From Candidatus Cloacimonetes bacterium HGW-Cloacimonetes-1 (GTDB lineage: Bacteria > Cloacimonadota > Cloacimonadia > Cloacimonadales > Cloacimonadaceae): DNA of 39,604 nt. The notes under the pieces were generated by a model. That model did not search any database. It saw nothing but the letters and a program-made list of their open reading frames with translations, and had not been told where the DNA came from. The stretch spans positions 1 to 39,604 of the forward strand of contig PHBQ01000021.1 of assembly GCA_002841975.1 (NCBI GenBank), in the 5' to 3' direction. A program made the translations under genes and the position numbers. Shown in pieces: positions 32,921-39,604 of this stretch. The stretch's first letter is position 1, and each line of letters opens with the position of its first letter.

Positions 32921-32997
32921 TGGCACGCCCTAAGGGATTCGAACCCCAAACCTTCTGATCCGTAGTCAGATGCTCTATCCAGTTGAGCTAAGGGCGC
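32921..32997 (-). tRNA. tRNA-Arg(ACG)
   Basis: The minus strand gives a complete 77-base cloverleaf: acceptor GCGCCCT, D arm TTAGCTCAACTGGATAGAGC, anticodon stem-loop TCTGACTACGGATCAGA (anticodon ACG) and the T arm with GGTTCGAATCC. The 3' CCA is encoded. The first acceptor pair reads G-T (1-72) and the discriminator is G. The A34 anticodon needs tRNA adenosine deamination to read all CGN codons. Confidence 0.95.
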
Positions 32998-33032
32998 ACA
33001 CAGTATGGTCATGAAAAATATCAGGCTCTTTC

Positions 33033-33038
33033 TGTCAA
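33033..33038 (-). promoter_or_regulatory. Possible -35 box for tRNA-Arg
   Basis: The minus strand has TTGACA (33038-33033) about 35 bases before the tRNA 5' end. A poor TTCATG follows at 17 bases. This distance is right for a tRNA promoter, but the -10 is weak. Confidence 0.3.
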
Positions 33039-33073
33039 GTGCAAAGTTGCAATACATGAGCAAATATTTGTTC

Positions 33074-33102
33074 TTGACATGACGGGGGCTACGAAATGTA
33101 AT
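33074..33102 (+). promoter_or_regulatory. Sigma70-like promoter of the CheB-CheR operon
   Basis: TTGACA (33074-33079), a 17-base spacer and TGTAAT (33097-33102) form a near-consensus promoter 40 bases ahead of the CheB-CheR fusion start. Confidence 0.7.
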
Positions 33103-33141
33103 ACAAACTATTGATACTGTGCGTGTCAGTTGAGGAACAAT

Positions 33142-36100
33142 ATGAAATCATCAAAACCAAAACCGAGCCGGACCTCCGGAAACACCTCGGAAAACAGTTT
33201 ACCGGAAGATCCCAAATCTCCGGCTGGAACATTCCCCATCATTGGGATTGGCGCATCTGCAGGTGGCTTGGCTACCTTTGAAGCCTTTTTTTCTGCCATA
33301 CCTCCCTCCGTTGATTGTGGTATGGCATTTGTGATAGTCCAGCATTTATCACCCGATCACAAAAGCCTCCTCTGTGAGCTGATCCAGCGCTACACCACTA
33401 TGCAAGTTCACGAGATTACGGACAATATAGAGATCTTTCCGGACCATGCATATATTATTCCTCCCAGCAAAAATATCTCACTAAATGACGGTAAACTCCA
33501 GTTATCTGATATTGGTACAGAACGTGGACACCGAAATCCGATCGATTTCTTTTTCCGTTCCCTAGCCGCAGATCAGCAAGAAGGAGCCATCTGTATTATC
33601 TTATCCGGAACCGGGAGTGACGGCACTTTGGGTGCCAGAGCCATCAAGGGTGCGGGTGGCTTGGTATTTGCCCAAAGCCCAGAGACAGCAGAATTTGATG
33701 GCATGCCACACAGTGTCATCTCCGCCAAGTTGGCAGATTTTATCCTCCCTCCCGCCAAGATGCCCGGTCAATTGATTTCTATGATAGATAAAATCCAGTC
33801 GGGATTTACAATCCACACCCGGATTAATCTGGATGGTTCCGAGACTATTCTGGCAAAGATCCTGAATAAAGTGAGAAACTACACCGGTCACGATTTTTCA
33901 GAGTATAAGATCAATACCATTCTCAGGCGGATCGAGCGCCGTATGGTGATCAATCACACCTCATCTCTCTCCGGGTATCTCTCTCTGCTCCAGGATGACA
34001 CTGCTGAAGTGAGTGCATTGTATGCAGATTTCTTGATCGGGGTGACCAGCTTCTTTCGTGATCACGAAGCATTTGATTATTTACAGGAGCATATCCTTAA
34101 TCTCGTCATAGGAGACAAACCGCTGGGCTCGCAAATCCGGATCTGGGTGCCTGCCTGTTCCACCGGAGAAGAAGCTTATTCTTTGGCTATCTTGCTATAT
34201 GAGTATATTCAAAATCGGGGCATGGACTACAGGTTCCAGATCTTTGCTACAGATATAGACAGAACCGCTGTCAACAGCGCCCGCATAGGTGTTTACCCGG
34301 AGAACATTGCTATCGATATCACCCCCCATCGTTTACATAGTTTTTTCTCTTTCACTCCCGAGAAACACCAATACAAGGTAAAGAAGAATATCCGGGATTT
34401 GATAGTATTCTCGGAGCACAACCTCCTCAAGGATCCTCCCTTTTCCAAGATAGATCTGATCAGTTGCCGCAATCTCTTAATCTATCTGAATAACACATTA
34501 CAAAATGAGGTAATCTCGACCTTTCATTATGCGCTGAATCCTCATGGAATATTGTTCCTGGGTACTGCCGAAACGACTGGCAGTAAATCCGACTTATTCA
34601 CTCCCCTACAAAAGAAATTACGTTTTTATCAACGCACAGATGACCCCAAAGGGCATCAACATCCCCCAATGAAACCCTATAACCAAAGATCATTCGAGTC
34701 CAATCCTGCCGCCATAACGGCACCTACTCCAGAGAAAACATGGAGTTTATCTGCCCTTGCCGAAGCGGAACTGATGAAACTGTATGCACCGGCAGCGGTG
34801 ATCGTCAATTCCACGTGGGACGCCCTATATTTCCATGGCAGGACTGGGAAATACCTGGAACCTTCACCCGGTGAAGCCCGGTCTAAGATCATAGATATGG
34901 CACGCGAGGGTTTGGAAAAAAACCTGATCAATGCCATCCAACGAGCATCCGTGAGTAAGACAACGGTCTCATATCCCGCCACCAGAGTAAAGACCAATGG
35001 TGACTATACAACCATCAACCTGATCGTCTGCCCCCTGTCCGGGGATCACAAACTCAATGCTAAAACCGATGACGACCTCTATTTGGTAATATTTGAAGAG
35101 CTTGCGGCCGATGTTGCAGATCCGAAACAAAGCAAACCCACCAATCAATCCATCAAGGCTAATGCCAAACTCCTCCAATCGATCGCAACTCTGAAAACTG
35201 AACTGGCTGCCAAAGATGAATATCTGCAAAGTACTTTTGAAGAAATGGCGACCACCACCGAAGAGATGAAATCTACCAATGAAGAGCTCCAATCGGTCAA
35301 TGAAGAACTGCAATCTGCCAACGAGGAACTGGAAACTTCCCGTGAAGAACTCCAATCGGTCAATGAAGAGCTCTCCACCGTGAATGCCGAACTGCAGGAT
35401 CGCATCCAGTATCTCACCAAAATAGAGAACGATCTCAGTAACTTGATGTACAGCACCGGGATCGGAACCGTCTTCCTCGATGTTCATCAGTTGATCAAGC
35501 GTTACACACCACCCGCCACGAATGTGATTAAGCTGCGCAAAAGTGATCTGGGTCGCCCCATAGGCGACATTGTCACATATTTGCAGGATTACGATTGTTT
35601 GAGCGAAGATATTCAAAATGTACTGAATTCCCTGATCCCTGTTGAAAAAGAGATTCAAACAAAAGATCAATCCTGGTATTTACTGCGCATCATACCATAT
35701 AGGACTCTGGACAATGTGATAGACGGAACAGTGGTAAACTTTATCGATATCACTACTACCAAAAATGCGCAAACCATTATCAATCAATTCGCTACCTTGA
35801 AACGACTGACCGCAGTTGTCCTGGATGCCAACGATGCTATCATGATGCTGAATATGGATGGGCAAATCCTGGCCTGGAACCCTGCCGCCACCAGAATGTA
35901 TGGCTACAGCGAAGATGAAGCTTTGACGATGAATGTTTATGCACTGATCCCGGATGATCAAAAAGAACAAATGCGAAATACTCTCAATAATGCTGGCAAT
36001 ATTCCTGTGCAACAGTATATTATAAACAGGATATGTCGTGATGGTGGCATCGTCGATGTCTTGGTCACTACCACACGCCTGCTCAATGCAGATGGTGTGC

Positions 36101-36165
36101 CCTATGCCATTGCCACCACCGAACATTTAGCCGCACCAAATTTGAACAAACAGCCGATATTATGA
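33142..36165 (+). CDS. CheB-CheR fusion protein with coiled coil and PAS domains
   Basis: This 1007-residue protein joins a CheB methylesterase domain (about 33-215) to a CheR methyltransferase (about 225-495). CheB catalytic residues are visible: Ser39 in GIGASAGGL, His68 in IVQHLSPDHKS, Asp160 in LSGTGSDGTLG. CheR has DHEAFDYLQEH and the SAM-binding PACSTGEEAYSLAI. A coiled coil of EEL(Q/E)S(V/A)NEELQ repeats spans about 690-760. PAS-type domains follow to the end, including DANDAIMMLNMDGQILAWNP. There is no receiver and no kinase. The ATG at 33142 follows GAGG; TTG at 33130 is unlikely. A histidine kinase follows at 25 bases. Such proteins usually act in signalling outside classical chemotaxis. 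Confidence 0.93.
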   Translation: MKSSKPKPSRTSGNTSENSLPEDPKSPAGTFPIIGIGASAGGLATFEAFFSAIPPSVDCGMAFVIVQHLSPDHKSLLCELIQRYTTMQVHEITDNIEIFPDHAYIIPPSKNISLNDGKLQLSDIGTERGHRNPIDFFFRSLAADQQEGAICIILSGTGSDGTLGARAIKGAGGLVFAQSPETAEFDGMPHSVISAKLADFILPPAKMPGQLISMIDKIQSGFTIHTRINLDGSETILAKILNKVRNYTGHDFSEYKINTILRRIERRMVINHTSSLSGYLSLLQDDTAEVSALYADFLIGVTSFFRDHEAFDYLQEHILNLVIGDKPLGSQIRIWVPACSTGEEAYSLAILLYEYIQNRGMDYRFQIFATDIDRTAVNSARIGVYPENIAIDITPHRLHSFFSFTPEKHQYKVKKNIRDLIVFSEHNLLKDPPFSKIDLISCRNLLIYLNNTLQNEVISTFHYALNPHGILFLGTAETTGSKSDLFTPLQKKLRFYQRTDDPKGHQHPPMKPYNQRSFESNPAAITAPTPEKTWSLSALAEAELMKLYAPAAVIVNSTWDALYFHGRTGKYLEPSPGEARSKIIDMAREGLEKNLINAIQRASVSKTTVSYPATRVKTNGDYTTINLIVCPLSGDHKLNAKTDDDLYLVIFEELAADVADPKQSKPTNQSIKANAKLLQSIATLKTELAAKDEYLQSTFEEMATTTEEMKSTNEELQSVNEELQSANEELETSREELQSVNEELSTVNAELQDRIQYLTKIENDLSNLMYSTGIGTVFLDVHQLIKRYTPPATNVIKLRKSDLGRPIGDIVTYLQDYDCLSEDIQNVLNSLIPVEKEIQTKDQSWYLLRIIPYRTLDNVIDGTVVNFIDITTTKNAQTIINQFATLKRLTAVVLDANDAIMMLNMDGQILAWNPAATRMYGYSEDEALTMNVYALIPDDQKEQMRNTLNNAGNIPVQQYIINRICRDGGIVDVLVTTTRLLNADGVPYAIATTEHLAAPNLNKQPIL

Positions 36166-36190
36166 TTATGTTTATACCTAGGGAGGCAAT

Positions 36191-37891
36191 ATGAAACCTA
36201 AGCTAACTGATTCCGAAAAATCAAAGAGACTCCGTGAGCATGCCGAGCAGATGATAGGCAAAGAGGTGAACCCTGAGAGTGTAGATATCCACAGTATGAC
36301 TCCGGAAGCAATTGCCTCTCTGGTCCACAATCTGCAAGTCCATCAAATCGAACTCCAACTTCAAAATGAAGAATTGCACAACATCCAAGCCGACCTGGAA
36401 GAATCTCAAGCAAAGTACTATGACCTCTACAATAACGCACCCGTTGGCTACTTAGCGATAGACGAAGCCGGAATTATTGTGGAAACTAATGATACTTTCT
36501 GCAAGCTGATTAGTTATTCCAGACAGCAAGTCTTAAATCAAGCTATCACGGATTTCATAGCACCCTCCGATCAAGATTTATACTATTTGCACAATAAGCG
36601 TTTACAAACCTCCCGGGATCATCAAATCTGTGAATTGCGCATGATCCGGAACAGCGGAAAACCTTTCTGGGCCAGAATGTCTGCCGTTACTCATTATGGT
36701 TATGACAAGAAATCTCTGCTTTGCTTGGTTACGGTTAGCAATGTCACCCTCTCCAAAGATCAGGAAATCCTCATCACCAAACAAGCCGGCTTGCTTCAGG
36801 CTTTGATAGACAGCCCTGAAGCAGCAATATTTTCTCTGGACATGGACTATCGTTACACTGCATTCAATCATAAGCATCAAACCGAAATGATGAAAGTGTG
36901 GAAGGCTGAGATCAAGATTGGTGACCGCATCCTGGACTTTATGACAATCCCGGAACTGGCAACCCAAGCACAACACAGTATGGATCGAGCCTTGCGGGGA
37001 GAGAGTTTTTACGAGGAAGCATATCAATCTGATCAATGCATTTATTACGAGTTACACTGGAGCCCCGTCTTCTCAAAAGATTCTGATGTAGTAGGTCTGA
37101 CCTGCTTTGTGCATAATATCACGCAGCGAAAACAAGTCGAAGCCATCATCAAAGACAGCAATGCCTATCTGGAACAAAGGGTGCAAGAGCGAACTCATCA
37201 ATTGGAAAGTGCCAATCTGGAATTAGAAGCTTTTGCCTCCGCAGCCGCTCACGATCTCCGAGGTCCCCTGCGTAGTATCACCGGCTTTTCCCAAGTTCTG
37301 CTGGAGGACTATGGATCTGTTTTGGACGACAATGCCCTCAAATTGTTAGCCACGATCAAGAGAAATGCAGATCTCATGGATTCACACGTTGTCTCATTGG
37401 TTCATCTGGCCAGAGTCTCCGGAACGGATCCCAATATCAGCCGTATAGACATGAACAGATTGCTCAAGACTGTCCATAAAAACATCCAAAGTGAGCAAGA
37501 AACTCCGCCCTACGATTTGGTCATTGCGCCCCTACCTCCTGCCTACGCAGACCCCGATCTCATTTACATCGTATGGTCAAACCTGCTGTCCAACGCCGTC
37601 AAATTTATGCAAAAGCAATCGATCAGGACTATCACCATCACAGGTGTGAAACGCAGCGATTTTGTAGAATATTGTATCCGTGATACCGGTGCGGGGTTTG
37701 ATCCCAAAAGTGCCGGTAAACTCTTTGGAGCATTTCAACGTTTGCACTCCGCTACCGAATATCCCGGCATTGGCATTGGGCTCTCCATGGTCAAGCGGAT
37801 TATAAGCAAACATGGTGGCAAAGTGTGGGCGGAAAGCGAAGTGGGCAAGGGTGCTTCCTTTTACTTCACTATTCCTATAGAGAAATATTGA
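36191..37891 (+). CDS. PAS-containing sensor histidine kinase
   Basis: This 566-residue kinase has no membrane helix, so it is probably cytoplasmic. The start follows GGGAGG. An N-terminal region with HNLQVHQIELQLQNEELHNI leads into PAS (about 78-190, NNAPVGYLAIDEAGII), then a second PAS (about 200-320). The HisKA domain has the phosphoacceptor His at about 354 in AHDLRGPLR, and the ATPase has NLLSNAVKF, DTGAGFD and GIGIGLSMVKRI. The preceding PAS ends in a helix (VQERTHQLES). It lies directly after the CheB-CheR fusion and probably shares its pathway. No response regulator is in the window. Confidence 0.93.
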   Translation: MKPKLTDSEKSKRLREHAEQMIGKEVNPESVDIHSMTPEAIASLVHNLQVHQIELQLQNEELHNIQADLEESQAKYYDLYNNAPVGYLAIDEAGIIVETNDTFCKLISYSRQQVLNQAITDFIAPSDQDLYYLHNKRLQTSRDHQICELRMIRNSGKPFWARMSAVTHYGYDKKSLLCLVTVSNVTLSKDQEILITKQAGLLQALIDSPEAAIFSLDMDYRYTAFNHKHQTEMMKVWKAEIKIGDRILDFMTIPELATQAQHSMDRALRGESFYEEAYQSDQCIYYELHWSPVFSKDSDVVGLTCFVHNITQRKQVEAIIKDSNAYLEQRVQERTHQLESANLELEAFASAAAHDLRGPLRSITGFSQVLLEDYGSVLDDNALKLLATIKRNADLMDSHVVSLVHLARVSGTDPNISRIDMNRLLKTVHKNIQSEQETPPYDLVIAPLPPAYADPDLIYIVWSNLLSNAVKFMQKQSIRTITITGVKRSDFVEYCIRDTGAGFDPKSAGKLFGAFQRLHSATEYPGIGIGLSMVKRIISKHGGKVWAESEVGKGASFYFTIPIEKY

Positions 37892-37912
37892 TAAACAGCA
37901 GATTGCAGGTCT

Positions 37913-38563
37913 ATGCAAGTTATTCGTTCAAACCGTAAAACCGCTTCTCTGCAAGTCAATCGCAATGCCGAATTGATCGTCCGGGTTCCGCTCCTGGCAT
38001 CGGATGCCGAGGTACAGCGGATCTTGCGATTAAAGCATGACTGGATCACCCAAAAAATAGAGCTCATGCAGGCACGGCAGGCAGAGCGCGCACCAAATGG
38101 TAAGCTCGAGCAATTGCTGTATTTGGGCAAATCATATCGGGTCGATTACATTCAAGACACACGACCTTACGTCAGTTTACAAGATCACTTCATTGTCTCC
38201 AATTTGGGCACAGAGCAACTGCGCCAATTCATGCCCCAATGGTATCAAATGTATGGCATACGCTATATGCAGGCTCGGATAGTGGAGCTTTCCAAACTTC
38301 ATGGCTTCCCAACTCCAAGAGTAAAAATCACCAAAGCGGTCAGCAAATGGGGCTCCTGTAGTACTGCCGGTAGAGTGTGCTTTAGCTGGAGACTCCTAAT
38401 GGCAGCTCCGGAAATTATCGACTATGTGATCATTCACGAGCTCTCACATCTGATTCATCAAGATCATTCCCCAGCCTTTTGGGCTCATGTCCAAAGCATA
38501 GTACCGGATTACAAAAAGCACTACAAGTGGCTCAAAGAACACGGGCATTTATTGAATCTCTGA
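37913..38563 (+). CDS. YgjP/DUF45 family metalloprotease
   Basis: This 216-residue protein has the YgjP signature KAVSKWGSCSTAGRVCFSW and IDYVIIHELSHLIHQDHSPA, with the zinc site HELSH at about 174-178 and a further His in HQDHSPAFW. The family is related to M48/WSS1 zinc peptidases. The function of YgjP proteins is not settled. It begins 22 bases after the kinase stop, so may be cotranscribed. Length is near the family's usual ~230. Confidence 0.92.
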   Translation: MQVIRSNRKTASLQVNRNAELIVRVPLLASDAEVQRILRLKHDWITQKIELMQARQAERAPNGKLEQLLYLGKSYRVDYIQDTRPYVSLQDHFIVSNLGTEQLRQFMPQWYQMYGIRYMQARIVELSKLHGFPTPRVKITKAVSKWGSCSTAGRVCFSWRLLMAAPEIIDYVIIHELSHLIHQDHSPAFWAHVQSIVPDYKKHYKWLKEHGHLLNL

Positions 38564-38630
38564 ACCATTGGCTGTAAACTTTACCTGAGGTCGCTGTGGC
38601 AGATTGAAGCTTTCTGGATCATCCTCGCGG

Positions 38631-38750
38631 CTATCTGAAATGCCGTTCCGATGGAACTCATTTCGTTGTGATTATATGCCCTTTGTTCTATCTAAAATGC
38701 CGTTCCTACGAAACTCAAATGTCCCTCCCGCTGGCTGCTATCTAAAATCA
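38631..38750 (+). repeat. Degenerate tandem repeat of ~50-57 bases
   Basis: CTATCTGAAATGCCGTTCC (38631) recurs as CTATCTAAAATGCCGTTCC (38688), both followed by GAAACTCA/GGAACTCA-like sequence, and a truncated CTATCTAAAATCA occurs at 38738. Spacings are 57 and 50 bases. Function is unknown. Confidence 0.6.
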
Positions 38751-38829
38751 AACTGGTGCGAATGCTGGTGTGTATGTCACTTCTATTTTCACAGCATAGT
38801 ACACACGTATCCCAAGCTAGTAATGACTC

Positions 38830-38856
38830 GACTTCCCGGCGCAGGCCGGGATCCAG
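38830..38856 (-). repeat. REP-like palindromic element 1
   Basis: TCCCGGC (38834-38840) pairs with GCCGGGA (38845-38851) around GCAG. Read on the minus strand the context is CTGGATCCCGGC...GCCGGGAAGT, matching the layout of element 2 with a different stem sequence. Confidence 0.6.
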
Positions 38857-38955
38857 CTCTTTTTAAATGATTATGTAAGAGGCCTTTAAGCTTGATATTT
38901 GTTGCGCATAATTCATCCTGTTATCAGCTTAATTGTACCCCGGCAATTAGTACTT

Positions 38956-38982
38956 CTGGATCCCAAATCAAGTTTGGGAAGT
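38956..38982 (+). repeat. REP-like palindromic element 2
   Basis: TCCCAAA (38961-38967) pairs with TTTGGGA (38973-38979) around TCAAG, in the context CTGGATCCC...GGGAAGT. It shares the CTGGATCCC start and GGGAAGT end with element 1 but lies on the opposite strand, suggesting one family with compensating changes in the stem. Confidence 0.6.
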
Positions 38983-39050
38983 AGGTAGTCTCGGGCCGGG
39001 TCTGGGATGTGTGAGAACTTTAGATTCTGCTATTCGTTCAGGTCGATACT

Positions 39051-39503
39051 TGTGTCGCCCACGAGGGGCTCTATCGAATAATGAACCATAACGAGGGTCT
39101 ACGTGCCTGCGGCACTACGAACCCGTCGCTATCGGATGTCGCCCACGAGGGGCTAAAACAAGCATATAACTGCGTTCTATCTGCCGTTGGGGTCCCCACC
39201 GGGCAATTAATTGGACTGTGGAGTAAAAATCGGAACTTAGCAGCCGCTCCCTGCGAATCTCAGCAGTCCGTAATGGCACACGCCTCGTGTGCCACAGTCG
39301 AGGCGACTGTGATTACGATGGTGCAGCGCAGCGGAACCTTTTTATTTCGCATACCTTTAAACCTCGGAGAGGTGCAGGCTGTTGACAAATTGTCAGCCCG
39401 GCAGGGCGACATCCGATAGCGACGGGTTCGGAGCATTGCGCCAGCAGTGCGTAGACCCTCGTTAATGTTACAATCCCCAATTGAGCCCTTCACGGGCGAC
39501 ACA
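39051..39503. repeat. Structured element with nested inverted repeats
   Basis: Outer arms: TGTGTCGCCCACGAGGGGCT (39051-39070) against the reverse complement at 39484-39503, 17 of 20 matching. Inner arms: 39089-39144 against 39404-39464, sharing TAACGAGGGTCTACG at one end and a ~26-base block GAACCCGTCGCTATCGGATG... at the other. An 18-base piece of the outer arm recurs directly at 39136-39153. The interior has two adjacent hairpins (39275-39293 and 39293-39311) whose loops are complementary, and palindromes at 39361-39373 and 39383-39395. No transposase and no reading frame recognised. Confidence 0.65.
39275..39311 (+). repeat. Twin hairpins with complementary loops
   Basis: GGCACACG-CCT-CGTGTGCC (39275-39293) is directly followed by CACAGTCG-AGG-CGACTGTG (39293-39311, sharing one base). 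Both stems are perfect. The loops CCT and AGG, with the flanking bases GCCTC and GAGGC, are complementary, so a kissing interaction or an alternative pairing of the two is possible in RNA or single-stranded DNA. Confidence 0.6.
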
Positions 39504-39604
39504 ATCTTGGATTGTCATTCCATGTAATCATGTATGTATGCTGGATTCTGTGCCGTCCTGCCGGACTCAGATCTGAACTGGGGATCCTGATCACGGCACT
39601 TGCG

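Larger units (their letters stand above)
38564..39604. other. Repeat-rich region without convincing genes
   Basis: The final 1041 bases contain short open frames but no codable product recognised. The region carries degenerate tandem units (38631-38750), two REP-like stem-loops (38834 and 38956 regions), a nested inverted-repeat element (39051-39503) and a further stem near the end (39550-39600). The base pattern is unlike the flanking genes. It may be a chain of extragenic elements or an end of an uncharacterised mobile unit. Confidence 0.6.

Noticed and set aside
32875-33063. N-terminal extension of the ABC exporter reading frame
   Set aside because: The extension is translated tRNA-Arg and terminator sequence.
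39081-39419. A 112-codon open frame on the plus strand in the repeat region, with an 80-codon frame opposite
   Set aside because: Both coincide with the inverted-repeat arms and internal hairpins, and show no protein-like motif or clear ribosome-binding site. They are best explained as frames through a structured repeat.
38564-39604. CRISPR array or insertion sequence in the repeat-rich end
   Set aside because: Units are not regularly spaced with unique spacers, no cas gene is near and no transposase frame was found.

Overview
The window looks like chromosome from an anaerobic, Gram-negative bacterium, most probably of the Candidatus Cloacimonadota (WWE1) type. This placement is inference. 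It rests on the combination of a TonB-dependent receptor with a DUF4249-like lipoprotein, a complete sodium-pumping methylmalonyl-CoA decarboxylase operon, two secreted proteins with C-terminal sorting domains of the type IX secretion kind, and CheB-CheR-PAS signalling. No rRNA is present to confirm it.

Layout. Positions 1-4190 (+): a TetR regulator with a perfect operator-like palindrome inside its promoter, then a TonB-dependent receptor and a lipoprotein, closed by a terminator. Positions 4496-8814 (+): a four-gene biotin-dependent decarboxylase operon (carboxyltransferase, OadG-like membrane subunit, biotin carrier, sodium-pump beta subunit), closed by a terminator. Two of its subunits have unusual architectures: a duplicated domain in the OadG-like subunit and two biotinyl domains in the carrier. 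Positions 9056-18670 (-): a tightly packed run of 11 genes read from adk through ktrB/trkH, trkA, a HAMP/PAS membrane protein, a pseudouridine synthase, ribBA, a TPM protein, a DUF445-like protein, a potassium channel, a cyclic-nucleotide-binding protein and a DUF1697 protein. Potassium uptake and efflux are prominent in it. Positions 18793-22357 (-): rpsP-khpA-rimM-trmD-SPOUT methyltransferase-rplS, a terminator, then ogt-acpS.

Positions 22938-24722 (+): a DEAD-box RNA helicase. Positions 25059-28990 (+): two overlapping or abutting genes for secreted repeat proteins (a regulator-type beta-propeller and an FG-GAP/VCBS protein). Positions 29173-32874: a glycosyltransferase (+) converging on a glycosyltransferase and an MsbA-like ABC exporter (-). 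A tRNA-Arg gene and its terminator lie just upstream of the exporter. Positions 33142-38563 (+): a CheB-CheR-PAS fusion, a PAS histidine kinase and a YgjP-type metalloprotease, behind a good sigma70-like promoter.

The last kilobase (38564-39604) has no convincing gene but is rich in repeats. It holds REP-like stem-loops, degenerate tandem units and a ~450-bp element with nested inverted repeats and two adjacent hairpins with complementary loops. A related CCCTCGTGA-rich repeat occurs twice elsewhere (8904-8968 and 22541-22603). The nested inverted-repeat element, the modified decarboxylase subunits and the split channel/cyclic-nucleotide sensor are the items most worth a second look. No CRISPR array, transposase or prophage was seen.
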